From Ruegeria marisrubri (GTDB lineage Bacteria > Pseudomonadota > Alphaproteobacteria > Rhodobacterales > Rhodobacteraceae), in the NCBI RefSeq assembly GCF_001507595.1, contig NZ_LQBQ01000036.1:153505-217504 (forward strand): DNA of 64,000 nucleotides, written 5' to 3'. The notes beneath the pieces are model-generated. The model did not search any database. It had not been told where the DNA came from and was given only the letters and a program-made list of their open reading frames with translations. A program made the translations under genes and the position numbers. This document shows positions 1 to 8,719 of the stretch, in pieces (position 1 is the stretch's first letter; each line of letters begins with the position of its first letter).

Positions 1-316
1 CGGGCAGGATCGACAGGTTCAGCGATCCGCCGGTGGGGTTTGCCTTCAGCTTCAGCGAGGCCTGCGCCAGTTGCTGCAGCGCCGCGCGGGCGGTTTCCAC
101 GTATTCCTTGGCGGCGGGGGTCAGGCGCAGGCGCATCTGCGTCCGCTGGATCAGCGAGACGCCCAACTGCTCCTCCATCACCTTCAGCTGGCGACTGATG
201 GCGCTTTGGGTCAGAGACAGTTCCTCGGCCGCCGCCGAGGCGCTGCCCAGGCGGTCCACGGCTTCGAGCGCGAGCAGCGACGAGATCGAGGGCAGAAAGC
301 GGCGGGGTGCGATCAT
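1..316 (-). CDS. LysR-family transcriptional regulator (partial, N-terminal part)
   Basis: The reverse strand, read from the ATG at 316-314, gives about 105 residues of a LysR DNA-binding domain: a helix-turn-helix containing SLTQSAISRQLKVMEEQLG (about residues 32-50), then the linker helix. The effector-binding domain runs off the left edge of the window. It is divergent from the aminotransferase gene at 416, with about 100 bp between the starts, the usual layout for a LysR protein controlling its neighbour. That regulatory link is inference. The start is supported by the normal spacing from Met to the helix-turn-helix. Confidence 0.9.
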   Translation of the reverse strand, partial: MIAPRRFLPSISSLLALEAVDRLGSASAAAEELSLTQSAISRQLKVMEEQLGVSLIQRTQMRLRLTPAAKEYVETARAALQQLAQASLKLKANPTGGSLNLSILP

Positions 317-415
317 ATGACTTTTCCTCATGCCTCGTGGAGGGAATATCACTGGCGTTTTCCCTGTTCCAGAGCGAAAAGGGCGAGAAAGCGGCCAGAG
401 CGCGGTGGGAATGTC

Positions 416-1582
416 ATGACTATTCAGAACGGTTTGGGCGGATTTCGCAGGGCAGGGCGACTCGACGGGATCGAATTGTCCGAGATCGTCCAGATCTCGG
501 AACGGGCCGCGCAGTTGCGGGCGCAGGGCGTGGACGTGATCGCGCTCAGCACCGGCGAGCCCGATTTCCCGACGCCGCCGCATGTGGTCGAGGCCGCGCA
601 CAAGGCGGCGCTGGACGGTCAGACGCGATACCCCGCCACCGCCGGAACCCCTGCCCTGCGTTCCGCTATCGCGGAACAGGCCGGGGTCGAGTCTGCGCAG
701 GTGATCGTCTCGACCGGGGCCAAGCAGGTGCTGGTCGGCGCATTCCTGGCCACTCTGGACCCGGGCGATCAGGTCATCACCACCGCGCCTTTCTGGACCA
801 GCTATGCCGACATGGTGAAACTGGCCGGCGGCGTCCCCATCGTGCTGAACTGCCCGCGCAAACAGGGTTTCAAGCTGACGCCCGAACAACTCGAGGCCGC
901 GATCACCCCGCGCACCCGCTGGCTGCTGCTGAACACGCCGTCGAATCCGACCGGGGCGGTTTACACCGAGGCCGAACTGCGGGCGCTGGGCGCGGTGCTG
1001 GAGCGGCACCGCCAGGTCTGGGTGATTTCGGACGAGATCTATCAGCACCTTGCCTATGCGCCCTTCACCCCCTTCACGCAAGCGGTGCCGACGCTGGCAG
1101 ACCGCACCCTGACGGTGAATGGCGTGTCCAAGGCCTATTCGATGACCGGCTGGCGCATCGGCTGGGGGATCGGCCCCGCGCCGCTGATCAAGGCGATGGC
1201 GGCGGTTCAGGGGCAGATCACCTCGGGCGCCTGTTCCATCGCGCAGGCGGCGGCGCTGGCCGCGCTGACCGGGCCGCAGGACCTGCTGGCCGAGCGTCGC
1301 GCGGCCATGCGCGCGCGCCGCGATCTGGTCGTGGCGGGACTGAACGCGGCCGGATTGGCCTGCCCGGTGCCCGACGGCGCGTTCTACGTCTTTCCACAGA
1401 CGCCTCAGGCGATGCCCTCGGACCCCGCGTTCTGCCGCCACCTGCTGGATCATGCCGGCGTTGCGGTGGTGCCGGGGCGGGCCTTTGGCATGCCGGGGCA
1501 TTTTCGGCTTTCCTTCGCCTATGACACCGATAGCCTGACCCAAGGCCTGCGCCGGATCGCCGACGCCACGGCCAAACTCTGA
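416..1582 (+). CDS. Class I/II pyridoxal-phosphate aminotransferase (aspartate aminotransferase-like)
   Basis: A 388-residue fold-type I aminotransferase, the usual length for this family. The start at 416 matches where such proteins begin; the open frame extends further upstream but without family-like sequence. Visible motifs are ALSTGEPDFPTP near the N-terminus, LNTPSNPTGAVY, the SDEIY strand, and the PLP-lysine region NGVSKAYSMTGWRIGW. Class I enzymes of this kind transfer the amino group of aspartate, alanine or aromatic amino acids to 2-oxoacids in the cytoplasm. The exact substrate cannot be read from the sequence. It is first in a tight same-strand run with an E1 dehydrogenase (19 bp away), an acyltransferase and a flavoprotein, suggesting it supplies or removes a 2-oxoacid there (inference). 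Confidence 0.9.
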   Translation: MTIQNGLGGFRRAGRLDGIELSEIVQISERAAQLRAQGVDVIALSTGEPDFPTPPHVVEAAHKAALDGQTRYPATAGTPALRSAIAEQAGVESAQVIVSTGAKQVLVGAFLATLDPGDQVITTAPFWTSYADMVKLAGGVPIVLNCPRKQGFKLTPEQLEAAITPRTRWLLLNTPSNPTGAVYTEAELRALGAVLERHRQVWVISDEIYQHLAYAPFTPFTQAVPTLADRTLTVNGVSKAYSMTGWRIGWGIGPAPLIKAMAAVQGQITSGACSIAQAAALAALTGPQDLLAERRAAMRARRDLVVAGLNAAGLACPVPDGAFYVFPQTPQAMPSDPAFCRHLLDHAGVAVVPGRAFGMPGHFRLSFAYDTDSLTQGLRRIADATAKL

Positions 1583-1600
1583 CCTGACCGGGGAACCCAG

Positions 1601-3790
1601 ATGGATCGCGCCCAGATCGTTCACGAAAACTTCCTGACCCGTGTCGCCAATCGCGACCTGCCCGCAGGCGCGCCGCCGCGCCCGGGCCTCAGCGCACCCG
1701 AGGCGGTGTCGCTGTTCCGCTCGCAGGTGCTCAGCCGCGCGCTGGACCGCACCAGCCGGGCGATGCAGAAGGCGGGGCAGGGGTTCTACACCATCGGCTC
1801 GTCAGGGCACGAGGGCATGGCCGCCGTGGCCCACGCCCTGCGCCCGACCGACATCGCCTTTCTGCACTATCGCGACGCCGCCTTTCAGATCGCCCGGGCC
1901 GAGCAGGTGCCCGGCCAGCAGATCGCCTGGGACATGTTGCTGAGCTTTGCCTGTTCCAAAGAGGACCCGACCTCGGGCGGGCGGCACAAGGTGCTGGGCT
2001 CCAAGGCGCTGATGATCCCGCCGCAGACCTCGACCATCGCCAGCCACCTGCCCAAGGCGGTGGGGGCGGCCTACAGCCTGGGCGCGGCGCGGCGACACGA
2101 CCCCGAGCACCGGCAATTGCCCGAGGATGGCATCGCCATGTGCTCCTTCGGTGATGCGTCCGCGAACCACTCCACCGCGCAGGGCGCGATCAACACCGCC
2201 GGCTGGACCAGCGTGCAGTCAATCCCGCTGCCGCTGCTCTTTGTCTGCGAGGACAACGGCATCGGCATTTCGGTCAAGACGCCCAAGGGCTGGATTCAGG
2301 CCTCGATGGAGCATCGCTCGGGCATCACGTATTTCCAGGCCAACGGGCTGGACATCTATGAGACCTTCGCGGTGGCGCAGCAGGCGGCCGACTATGTCCG
2401 CACCCGGCGCAAACCGGCTTTCCTGCACCTGAAAACCGTGCGCCTCTACGGCCATGCGGGGGCGGATGTGCCCACCACCTATCTCAGCCGTGCCGAGGTC
2501 GAGGCGGACGAGGCCAACGATCCGCTGCTGCATTCGGTGCGCCTGCTGGATCAGGCCGGGGCGCTGTCGCCCAATCAGGCGCTGAAGATCTACACTGACA
2601 CCTGCGCCCGCACCGACCGCATCGCGGCCGAGGCCGCCACCCGCCCGCATCTGGCCAGCGCCGCCGAGGTCGCGGCCAGCCTGATCCCGCCCAAGCGCCC
2701 CTGCAAGCCCACCAACGGCCCCAGCGCCGAGGCCCGCGCCGCCGCCTTCGGCAGCGACCTGCGGGCGATGGACGACCCGCAGCCGATGGCGCGCCTGATC
2801 AACTGGGCGCTGACCGACCTGATGCTGGAACATGGCGAGATCGTCTGCATGGGCGAGGATGTGGGCCGCAAGGGCGGCGTCTATGGCGTGACGCAGAAGC
2901 TGCAACAGCGCTTCGGCCCCGACCGGGTGATCGACACGCTGCTGGACGAACAGTCCATCCTTGGCCTTGCCATCGGCATGGCCCATAACGGCTTCGTCCC
3001 GATCCCCGAGATCCAGTTCCTCGCCTATCTGCACAATGCCGAGGACCAGATCCGGGGCGAGGCCGCCACGCTCCCCTTCTTCTCGAACGGGCAGTTCACC
3101 AACCCGATGGTCGTGCGGATCGCCGGGCTGGGATATCAGAAGGGCTTTGGCGGGCATTTCCACAATGACAACTCGCTGGCCGTGCTGCGCGACATTCCGG
3201 GCATCATCATTGCCTGCCCCTCGACCGGGGCGGACGCGGCGCGGATGCTGCGTGAATGCGTGCGCCTTGCGCGTGAAGAGCAGCGCGTGGTGGTGTTCTT
3301 GGAACCCATCGCGCTCTACCCGATGCGCGACCTGCACGAGGGGCAGGACGGCGCCTGGATGACCCGCTATCCCGCGCCCGGTGAACGGATCGCGCTGGGC
3401 GAGGTCGGCGTGCATGGCGACGGCACCGATCTGGCGATCGTGACCTACGGCAACGGGCACTACCTGTCGAAACAGGCGCTGCCCGAGTTGCAGGCGGCGG
3501 GCCTCAAGACCCGCATCATCGACATGCGCTGGCTGGCGCCGCTGCCGGAACAGGCGCTGCTGGAGGCCACCAAGGGCTGCAAGCACGTCCTGATCGTCGA
3601 TGAATGCCGCCGCACCGGCAGCCAGTCCGAGGCGCTGATGACGCTCTTTGCCGAACGAACCGACCTGCCCACCGCCCGCGTGGTGGCCGAGGATTGCTTC
3701 ATCGCCACCGGCCCCGCCTATGCCGCGCCGCTGCCCTCGCGCGAGGGGATCGTGGCCGCCGCCCTGACCCTGACCGGAGCTGCAAAATGA
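1601..3790 (+). CDS. Fused E1 alpha/beta thiamine-diphosphate 2-oxoacid dehydrogenase
   Basis: A 729-residue protein joining both halves of an E1 dehydrogenase. About residues 1-365 resemble the alpha subunit, with a thiamine-diphosphate motif starting GDASANHSTAQGA and ending CEDNGIGIS. About residues 390-729 resemble the beta subunit (MGEDVGRKGGVYGVT, LDEQSILGLAIGMA, and a transketolase C-terminal domain). Branched-chain 2-oxoacid or acetoin dehydrogenases usually have separate alpha and beta chains, though fused forms are known. The E1 decarboxylates a 2-oxoacid and passes the acyl group to a lipoyl E2. No E2 or E3 gene is next to it, so the acceptor must be encoded elsewhere. It overlaps the next gene by 4 bp (ATGA). 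Confidence 0.9.
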   Translation: MDRAQIVHENFLTRVANRDLPAGAPPRPGLSAPEAVSLFRSQVLSRALDRTSRAMQKAGQGFYTIGSSGHEGMAAVAHALRPTDIAFLHYRDAAFQIARAEQVPGQQIAWDMLLSFACSKEDPTSGGRHKVLGSKALMIPPQTSTIASHLPKAVGAAYSLGAARRHDPEHRQLPEDGIAMCSFGDASANHSTAQGAINTAGWTSVQSIPLPLLFVCEDNGIGISVKTPKGWIQASMEHRSGITYFQANGLDIYETFAVAQQAADYVRTRRKPAFLHLKTVRLYGHAGADVPTTYLSRAEVEADEANDPLLHSVRLLDQAGALSPNQALKIYTDTCARTDRIAAEAATRPHLASAAEVAASLIPPKRPCKPTNGPSAEARAAAFGSDLRAMDDPQPMARLINWALTDLMLEHGEIVCMGEDVGRKGGVYGVTQKLQQRFGPDRVIDTLLDEQSILGLAIGMAHNGFVPIPEIQFLAYLHNAEDQIRGEAATLPFFSNGQFTNPMVVRIAGLGYQKGFGGHFHNDNSLAVLRDIPGIIIACPSTGADAARMLRECVRLAREEQRVVVFLEPIALYPMRDLHEGQDGAWMTRYPAPGERIALGEVGVHGDGTDLAIVTYGNGHYLSKQALPELQAAGLKTRIIDMRWLAPLPEQALLEATKGCKHVLIVDECRRTGSQSEALMTLFAERTDLPTARVVAEDCFIATGPAYAAPLPSREGIVAAALTLTGAAK

Positions 3791-4821
3791 CCCGCACCGC
3801 CGTCGTGATCTGCCCCGGCCGGGGCACCTACAACAAGCCCGAGTTGGGCTATCTGCACCGCCACCATTCGAACCGGATGAAGTTGTTCCGCGAATTCGAC
3901 GCGATCCGCGCCGAAACGGGGCAAGAGGCGGTGACCGCGCTGGATGGCGCGTCGCGCTTCTCGGTCAGCAAGTATTCGCGCGGCGACGTGGCCTCGCCCC
4001 TGATCTATGCCGCCGCGCTGGCCGATGCGCAGGCGCTGGCCGAGGATATCGAGGTGGTGGCCGTCACCGGCAACTCGATGGGCTGGTATATCGCGCTGGC
4101 CGCCGCGGGGGCGCTCAGCCCGGAAAACGGGTTCCGGGTGGTCAACACGATGGGCACGCTGATGCAGACCCACCTGATCGGCGGGCAGCTGGTCTATCCC
4201 TTCACCGGCGACGACTGGCGCGACGACCCGGCCCGCAAGGCCGAGCTTTTGGCCGAGGTGGCGCGCATCGACTCTCTGCCCGAACATGACCTCGCCCTGT
4301 CGATCGACCTGGGCGGGATGCTGGTGCTGGCCGGCAACGAGGCCGGGCTGAGGGCCTTCGAGGCCAGGCAGCCCTTGGTGCAGGAGCGGTTCCCGATGCG
4401 GCTGGCCAACCACGCGGCCTTTCACACGCGCCTGCAGGCCCCGGTGGCGCAGGAAGGCCGCCGCCAGCTGCCCGCCACACTGTTCACCCAGCCCGATCTG
4501 CCGATGATCGACGGGCGCGGCAAGATCTGGTGGCCCGGCGCCACCGACACGGGTGCGCTGTGGGATTACACGCTGGGCCATCAGGTGACCGAGCCTTACG
4601 ATTTCACCCGCGCGGTGCAGACGGCGGCCCGCGAATTCGCGCCCGATCTGTTCATCGTGACCGGCCCGGGCGCCACGCTGGGCGGTGCGGTGGCGCAGTC
4701 GCTGGTGCTGGCCAACTGGCGCGGCATGTCCGACAAAAACAGCTTTCAGGCCCTGCAGGCACAGGACCCGTTCCTGATCGCGCTGGGGCGCGAGGATCAA
4801 AGACCCCTTGCCATCGGCTGA
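3787..4821 (+). CDS. Stand-alone acyltransferase of the malonyl-CoA:ACP transacylase fold (FabD-like)
   Basis: A 344-residue protein with the FabD/polyketide acyltransferase layout. The nucleophile elbow is GNSMG with Ser-97, where FabD has GHSxG, and the catalytic-His region reads NHAAFHTRL. The start at 3787 overlaps the E1 stop (ATGA), implying translational coupling. The family moves acyl groups from CoA to acyl-carrier or other thiols. The His-to-Asn change next to the nucleophile and the company of an E1 dehydrogenase point to a specialised acyl donor rather than bulk fatty-acid synthesis (inference). No acyl carrier protein gene is seen nearby. Confidence 0.75.
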   Translation: MTRTAVVICPGRGTYNKPELGYLHRHHSNRMKLFREFDAIRAETGQEAVTALDGASRFSVSKYSRGDVASPLIYAAALADAQALAEDIEVVAVTGNSMGWYIALAAAGALSPENGFRVVNTMGTLMQTHLIGGQLVYPFTGDDWRDDPARKAELLAEVARIDSLPEHDLALSIDLGGMLVLAGNEAGLRAFEARQPLVQERFPMRLANHAAFHTRLQAPVAQEGRRQLPATLFTQPDLPMIDGRGKIWWPGATDTGALWDYTLGHQVTEPYDFTRAVQTAAREFAPDLFIVTGPGATLGGAVAQSLVLANWRGMSDKNSFQALQAQDPFLIALGREDQRPLAIG

Positions 4822-4863
4822 GCCCTCGGGAAATCTGCGCGCGCATTCAAGGACATCCCGCCC

Positions 4864-6138
4864 ATGACCACCGACCCGGAAACCAGCCTGTGGACCAAGA
4901 CCAGCCGCGAGCGGGTGGACGCCCCGCCTCTGACCGGGTCCGTCACGGTGGACCTCGCCGTGATCGGCGGTGGCTACACGGGCTGCTCGGCGGCGCTGCA
5001 CGCGGCGCAGGCGGGGGCCTCGGTCTGCCTGCTCGAGGCGCATGAGATCGGCCATGGCGGGTCGGGCCGCAATGTCGGGCTGGCCAATGCCGGGCTGTGG
5101 CTGCCCCCGGCCGAGATCCGCGCCCATCTGGGTGACGCGGCGGGCAACCGCCTGATTGCCTTGCTGGCGCAGGCCCCGGCCGAGGTGTTCCGCCTGATCC
5201 GCGACCTTGAGATCGACTGCGAGCCGGTGCAGGCCGGAACCCTGCATCTGGCCCATTCGCCCAAGGGCCTGCGCGACCTGCAGACCCGCCACCAACAGCT
5301 GTCAGCCGACGGCGCTCCGGTCGAGCTGCTGTCCGCGCAGGAGACCGCCCGCCGCAGCGGCAGCACCGCCTTTCACGGCGCCATTTTCGACCCGCGCGCC
5401 GGGACGATCCAGCCGCTGGCCTATGTGCAGGGCCTCGCCCGCGCCGCGCAGCAGGCCGGGGCAGCGATCCTCGCCAGCAGCCCGGTGCAGGCCCTGCGCC
5501 ACGATGGCGAGATCTGGCATCTGGACACGCCGCAAGGCAGGGTGCGGGCCAAGGCGCTGATCCAGGCCACCAACGCCTATCACGCCGGCCTGCCCGACAC
5601 CCGGCAAGCCTATGTTCCGGTCTATTACTTCCAATACGCCACCGACCCGCTGCCCGAAAACATCCGCGCCACCCTGCTGCCGGGCGGCGAAGGGTGCTGG
5701 GATACCGGGCTGATCATGACCTCGTTCCGCATGGATCAGGCCGGGCGGCTGGTGATCGGGGCGATGGGCGATCTGGGCCATGCGGGCAGCTTTGCCCATC
5801 GCGGCTGGATCACGCGCAAACTGGCGCAGATCTTTCCCGCGCTGGCCGACCAACCGCTGAAGGACGGCTGGCACGGGCGCATTGCCATGACCTCGGACCA
5901 TATCCCGAAACTGGTTCAGATCGGGCCGAACGCGCTGTCGGCGCACGGCTATTCCGGGCGTGGCATCGGTCCGGGCACGGTGTTCGGCCGCATGATGGCC
6001 GACAGCCTGCTGACGGGCGAGCCCGCCCGCCTGCCGCTGCCGCCGGTGCCCGCCCATCACGAGAGCTGGACGGGCCTGCGCCGCGCCTTCTTTGAAACCG
6101 GCGCGGCGCTCACGCACCTGGTCAAGGCGCGGCTCTGA
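4864..6138 (+). CDS. FAD-dependent amine/amino-acid oxidoreductase (DAO family)
   Basis: A 424-residue flavoprotein. The N-terminal Rossmann motif is VIGGGYTGCSAALHAAQAG (about residues 36-54), followed by the adenine-contacting Glu in LLEAHEIGHGGSGRN. The C-terminal substrate/FAD region is AHGYSGRGIGPGTVFGRM. The arrangement is like glycine oxidase, sarcosine oxidase and gamma-glutamylputrescine oxidase, which oxidise primary or secondary amines. It is 42 bp after the acyltransferase on the same strand, so probably the last gene of the run starting at 416. The amine substrate is unknown. Confidence 0.85.
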   Translation: MTTDPETSLWTKTSRERVDAPPLTGSVTVDLAVIGGGYTGCSAALHAAQAGASVCLLEAHEIGHGGSGRNVGLANAGLWLPPAEIRAHLGDAAGNRLIALLAQAPAEVFRLIRDLEIDCEPVQAGTLHLAHSPKGLRDLQTRHQQLSADGAPVELLSAQETARRSGSTAFHGAIFDPRAGTIQPLAYVQGLARAAQQAGAAILASSPVQALRHDGEIWHLDTPQGRVRAKALIQATNAYHAGLPDTRQAYVPVYYFQYATDPLPENIRATLLPGGEGCWDTGLIMTSFRMDQAGRLVIGAMGDLGHAGSFAHRGWITRKLAQIFPALADQPLKDGWHGRIAMTSDHIPKLVQIGPNALSAHGYSGRGIGPGTVFGRMMADSLLTGEPARLPLPPVPAHHESWTGLRRAFFETGAALTHLVKARL

Positions 6139-6142
6139 CCGA

Positions 6143-6847
6143 TCAGACCGAGCGGGTGATCCCGCCATCCACCCGGATGTTCTGCCCGGTGATGTACCCG
6201 CCGCCCTCGGAGGCCAGGAACGCGATGACCGAGGCGATCTCGTCATAGCTGCGCCCATAGCGGCCCATGGGGATCTTGGCCTTGAACTCTTCCTTCTCGG
6301 GCAGGCTGTCGATGAAGCCGGGCAGGACGTTGTTCATGCGGATGTTCTCGGCGGCGTACCTGTCGGCGAACAACTTGGTGAACGCCGCGAGCCCCGCCCG
6401 GAACACGCCCGAGGTCGGAAAGACCGGGTCCGGCTCGAACGCCGCGAAGGTCGAGATGTTGATGATCGCCCCGCCGCCCTGCGCCTGCATGATCGGCGTC
6501 ACCAGCCGCGTGGGGCGCACGGCGTTCAGGAAATAGACCTCCATGCCGCGGTGCCAGTCCTCGTCGGTCAGCTCCAGCACCGGCGCGCGGGGGCCATGCC
6601 CGGCCGAGTTCACCAGCACGTCGATCCGCCCCCAATGCGCCATCGCCGCATCCACCAGCCTCTGCAGGTCGTCATTCGACTGGTTCGAGCCGGTCACGCC
6701 CACGCCGCCCAGCTCGGCCGCCAGCGCCTCGCCCTTGCCGGACGAGGACAGGACGCCCACCTTGAACCCGTCCGCCGCCAGCCGCCGCGCCGCATCCGCG
6801 CCCATGCCGCTGCCGCCGGCGGTGATCAGAGCCACTTTCTCCGTCAT
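6143..6847 (-). CDS. SDR-fold oxidoreductase lacking the usual Tyr-x3-Lys
   Basis: A 234-residue short-chain dehydrogenase-like protein. The start at 6847 follows an AAGGAG-type ribosome site, and the Rossmann motif TAGGSGMGADAA begins at residue 9. VNSAGHG stands for the usual NAG strand. The catalytic Ser is present (Ser-132 in INIST), but the usual Tyr and Lys are replaced by Ser-146 and Arg-150 (PTSGVFRAGLAAFTK). The C-terminus has the normal SDR end YITGQNIRVDGG. It may be an atypical SDR with other chemistry or a binding protein. It is convergent with the flavoprotein gene (4-bp gap) and divergent from a LysR gene. Confidence 0.85.
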   Translation of the reverse strand: MTEKVALITAGGSGMGADAARRLAADGFKVGVLSSSGKGEALAAELGGVGVTGSNQSNDDLQRLVDAAMAHWGRIDVLVNSAGHGPRAPVLELTDEDWHRGMEVYFLNAVRPTRLVTPIMQAQGGGAIINISTFAAFEPDPVFPTSGVFRAGLAAFTKLFADRYAAENIRMNNVLPGFIDSLPEKEEFKAKIPMGRYGRSYDEIASVIAFLASEGGGYITGQNIRVDGGITRSV

Positions 6848-6923
6848 GATAAGTCTCCTTGTTCCGTTGCCACCAGTCTGGCCGCGACCACCCACATTGA
6901 CCAATCAGTTCTGCTGCCTTAAT

Positions 6924-6942
6924 CCTGTAGAAATTCTACAGG
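6924..6942. promoter_or_regulatory. Perfect 19-bp palindrome, candidate LysR operator
   Basis: CCTGTAGAA, one central A, then TTCTACAGG: a 9-bp perfect inverted repeat. It lies 7 bp before the LysR start at 6950 and about 75 bp before the divergent SDR start. The spaced TA...TA ends resemble LysR-type binding boxes. Its overlap with the ribosome-site region of the LysR gene would suit autorepression; that role is inference. Confidence 0.5.
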
Positions 6943-6949
6943 GTTCCAT

Positions 6950-7801
6950 ATGCCGTCACTTCCGCCTCTCAATGCCCTGCGCGCCTTCGAAGCGGCGGGC
7001 CGCCATCTGAATTTCCGCCTTGCGGCGGACGAGATCGGCGTGACCCAGGGCGCCGTGGCACAACAGGTGCGCGGGCTCGAGGCGCGGCTTGGCGTGCAGC
7101 TGTTCGACCGCCTGCCGCGCGGGCTGCGGCTGACCGAGGCGGGGCGCAGGTATCACGCCCCCTTGCGGCGGGCTTTCCGGCTGATCGAGGAAGCGACCGA
7201 GGAACTGGGCGGCCGGCAAAGCCTCACCATCTCGGTCACGCCCAGTTTCGCCGCCAAATGGCTGGTGCCGCGTCTGGGCGATTTCACGGCGAAACACCCC
7301 GAGGTCGGCGTGCAGGTGGATGCGGGCGAACGGCTTGCCAATTTCCAGAGCGACGGCATTGACATCGCGGTTCGGCAAACCCGCCCGCCCTTTGGGCCGG
7401 GGCTGGTGGCCGAGCCGCTCTTCGGCACCGAATACGTGCCCGTGTGCAGTCCGGATCTGGCGGCGGAGATCACGCAGCCGGGGGACCTGGTGCGGCATGT
7501 CCTGCTGAATGACACGCATGGGCTGTGGCCGCTCTATCTGGAACGGATCGGCGTATCCGGCAAGCCGCGCCTGATGAATTTCAGCCAGACCAGCCTTGCC
7601 ATCGACGCAGCTGTGGCGGGGCAGGGGGTTGCCCTTGCCAATGCGCCCCTGGTGTCGTCCGAGTTGGCCTCGGGCCGGCTGGTGCAACCCTTGCGGCAGA
7701 GCTTGGTCGAGGACCTGGGCTTCTACATCGTAGCACCCCGTCAGCCGCGCCAGCCCGAGCTTGTGGCCCTGATGCGCGACTGGCTGAAACGTCAGGCCTG
7801 A
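6950..7801 (+). CDS. LysR-family regulator, GcvA-like
   Basis: A 283-residue full-length LysR regulator. The helix-turn-helix is within RLAADEIGVTQGAVAQQVRG (about residues 23-42) after the PPLNALRAFEAAGRHLNF opening typical of the GcvA/AmpR branch. The rest is a type-2 periplasmic-binding effector domain. It is divergent from the SDR gene across a region holding a 19-bp palindrome, so it probably controls the SDR gene, itself, or both. Its last 10 bp overlap the end of the convergent LysR gene at 7792. The effector is unknown. Confidence 0.9.
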   Translation: MPSLPPLNALRAFEAAGRHLNFRLAADEIGVTQGAVAQQVRGLEARLGVQLFDRLPRGLRLTEAGRRYHAPLRRAFRLIEEATEELGGRQSLTISVTPSFAAKWLVPRLGDFTAKHPEVGVQVDAGERLANFQSDGIDIAVRQTRPPFGPGLVAEPLFGTEYVPVCSPDLAAEITQPGDLVRHVLLNDTHGLWPLYLERIGVSGKPRLMNFSQTSLAIDAAVAGQGVALANAPLVSSELASGRLVQPLRQSLVEDLGFYIVAPRQPRQPELVALMRDWLKRQA

Positions 7802-8694
7802 AGCGCGGCGGCGATTTTCTCGATACGGCCGCGCAGCCAGCGATGTGCCGGGTCGCCGGTCGAACGCCGGTGCCAGACCATGTAGATCGGGACGGGCTCG
7901 CACTGAAACGGCAGGGGCGCGCAGTCCAGCGCGGCCAGCGGCCCCCGTTTCATCAGGGCGGTATCGGTCGAAATCAGGTCGCTGCCCAGAACGAAGGACG
8001 GGATGGCGTTGAAATGCGGCAGGGTCACGGTGGCTGGCCGGATCTGGCTTTGATCCACGCCCCGCATCACCGCATTGGCGCTGCGCCCGTCGGCAAAGCG
8101 CACCTCGACATGCTCGGCGGCGCAATACTCCTCCCAGCTTGCGGGCGGGGCGCGATGGTCACCATCGTAGAACACCATCAATGGGCTGGTCAGCAACCGT
8201 TTCTGAAAGATGTCCGGCCCGTCCGGCGGCAGCGGCGTCAGCATCAACTGGCAGCGGTCGCTGCGCAGGATCGTCGCGTCGGGAACCCCCGAAGGCACGA
8301 AGGTCAGGCGCAGACGGATGCCCTCGGCGCGGGCTTCGTGCAGTAGCCGGGGGAACACAAGCTCGCGTTGCAGGTCGTTGGCGGCAACCTGGAACTGCAT
8401 GTCCTCGGACAGCGGATCAAAGGGCCGCTCGTCGGTCAGGGCGCGCATCCCGTCCAGCACTTTCTGGACCGGCTCCTTCAGGGCCAGCGCCCGCTCAGTC
8501 GGGGTCAGCCCCTGGCCGGACCGCACGAACAGCGGGTCGCCCAGCACCGTCCGCAGCTTGGACAGGGTGTGGCTGACCGCCGATTGCGTGACGCCCAGCC
8601 GGTCGGCGGCCCGCGACACCGAGTTTTCCTCCAAGATGGTCAGAAAGGCCCGCAGAACCTTGCCGTCGAGATCGGTGAAATCGAAACTGCTCAT
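7792..8694 (-). CDS. LysR-family regulator, probable controller of the reductive dehalogenase gene
   Basis: A 300-residue LysR protein starting MSSFDFTDLDGKVLRAF. The helix-turn-helix region contains SRAADRLGVTQSAVSHTLSK (about residues 27-46) and the linker ends in FVRSGQGLTPTERA, as in the NodD/LinR-like branch often found by aromatic-degradation genes. Start to start, it is only 73 bp from the divergent reductive dehalogenase gene, which makes regulation of that gene likely (inference). A TATAAT hexamer lies just upstream on its own strand (8710-8705). Confidence 0.9.
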   Translation of the reverse strand: MSSFDFTDLDGKVLRAFLTILEENSVSRAADRLGVTQSAVSHTLSKLRTVLGDPLFVRSGQGLTPTERALALKEPVQKVLDGMRALTDERPFDPLSEDMQFQVAANDLQRELVFPRLLHEARAEGIRLRLTFVPSGVPDATILRSDRCQLMLTPLPPDGPDIFQKRLLTSPLMVFYDGDHRAPPASWEEYCAAEHVEVRFADGRSANAVMRGVDQSQIRPATVTLPHFNAIPSFVLGSDLISTDTALMKRGPLAALDCAPLPFQCEPVPIYMVWHRRSTGDPAHRWLRGRIEKIAAALQA

Positions 8695-8700
8695 ATGATT

Positions 8701-8719
8701 TATGATTATACATGAATGG
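8701..8719. promoter_or_regulatory. Divergent promoter/operator region between LysR and reductive dehalogenase genes
   Basis: An A+T-rich imperfect inverted repeat, TTATG-N6-CATGA, contains on the reverse strand a perfect TATAAT (8710-8705) about 11 bp before the LysR start. A transcript from it would have a very short leader. The same sequence would lie upstream of the dehalogenase promoter, so LysR binding could affect both genes. This is pattern only. Confidence 0.3.

Noticed and set aside
2219..3586. A 455-codon open frame on the reverse strand inside the E1 gene
   Set aside because: Arg/Gly/His/Ala-rich composition with no family resemblance, lying opposite a clear E1 gene; it is a high-G+C shadow frame.
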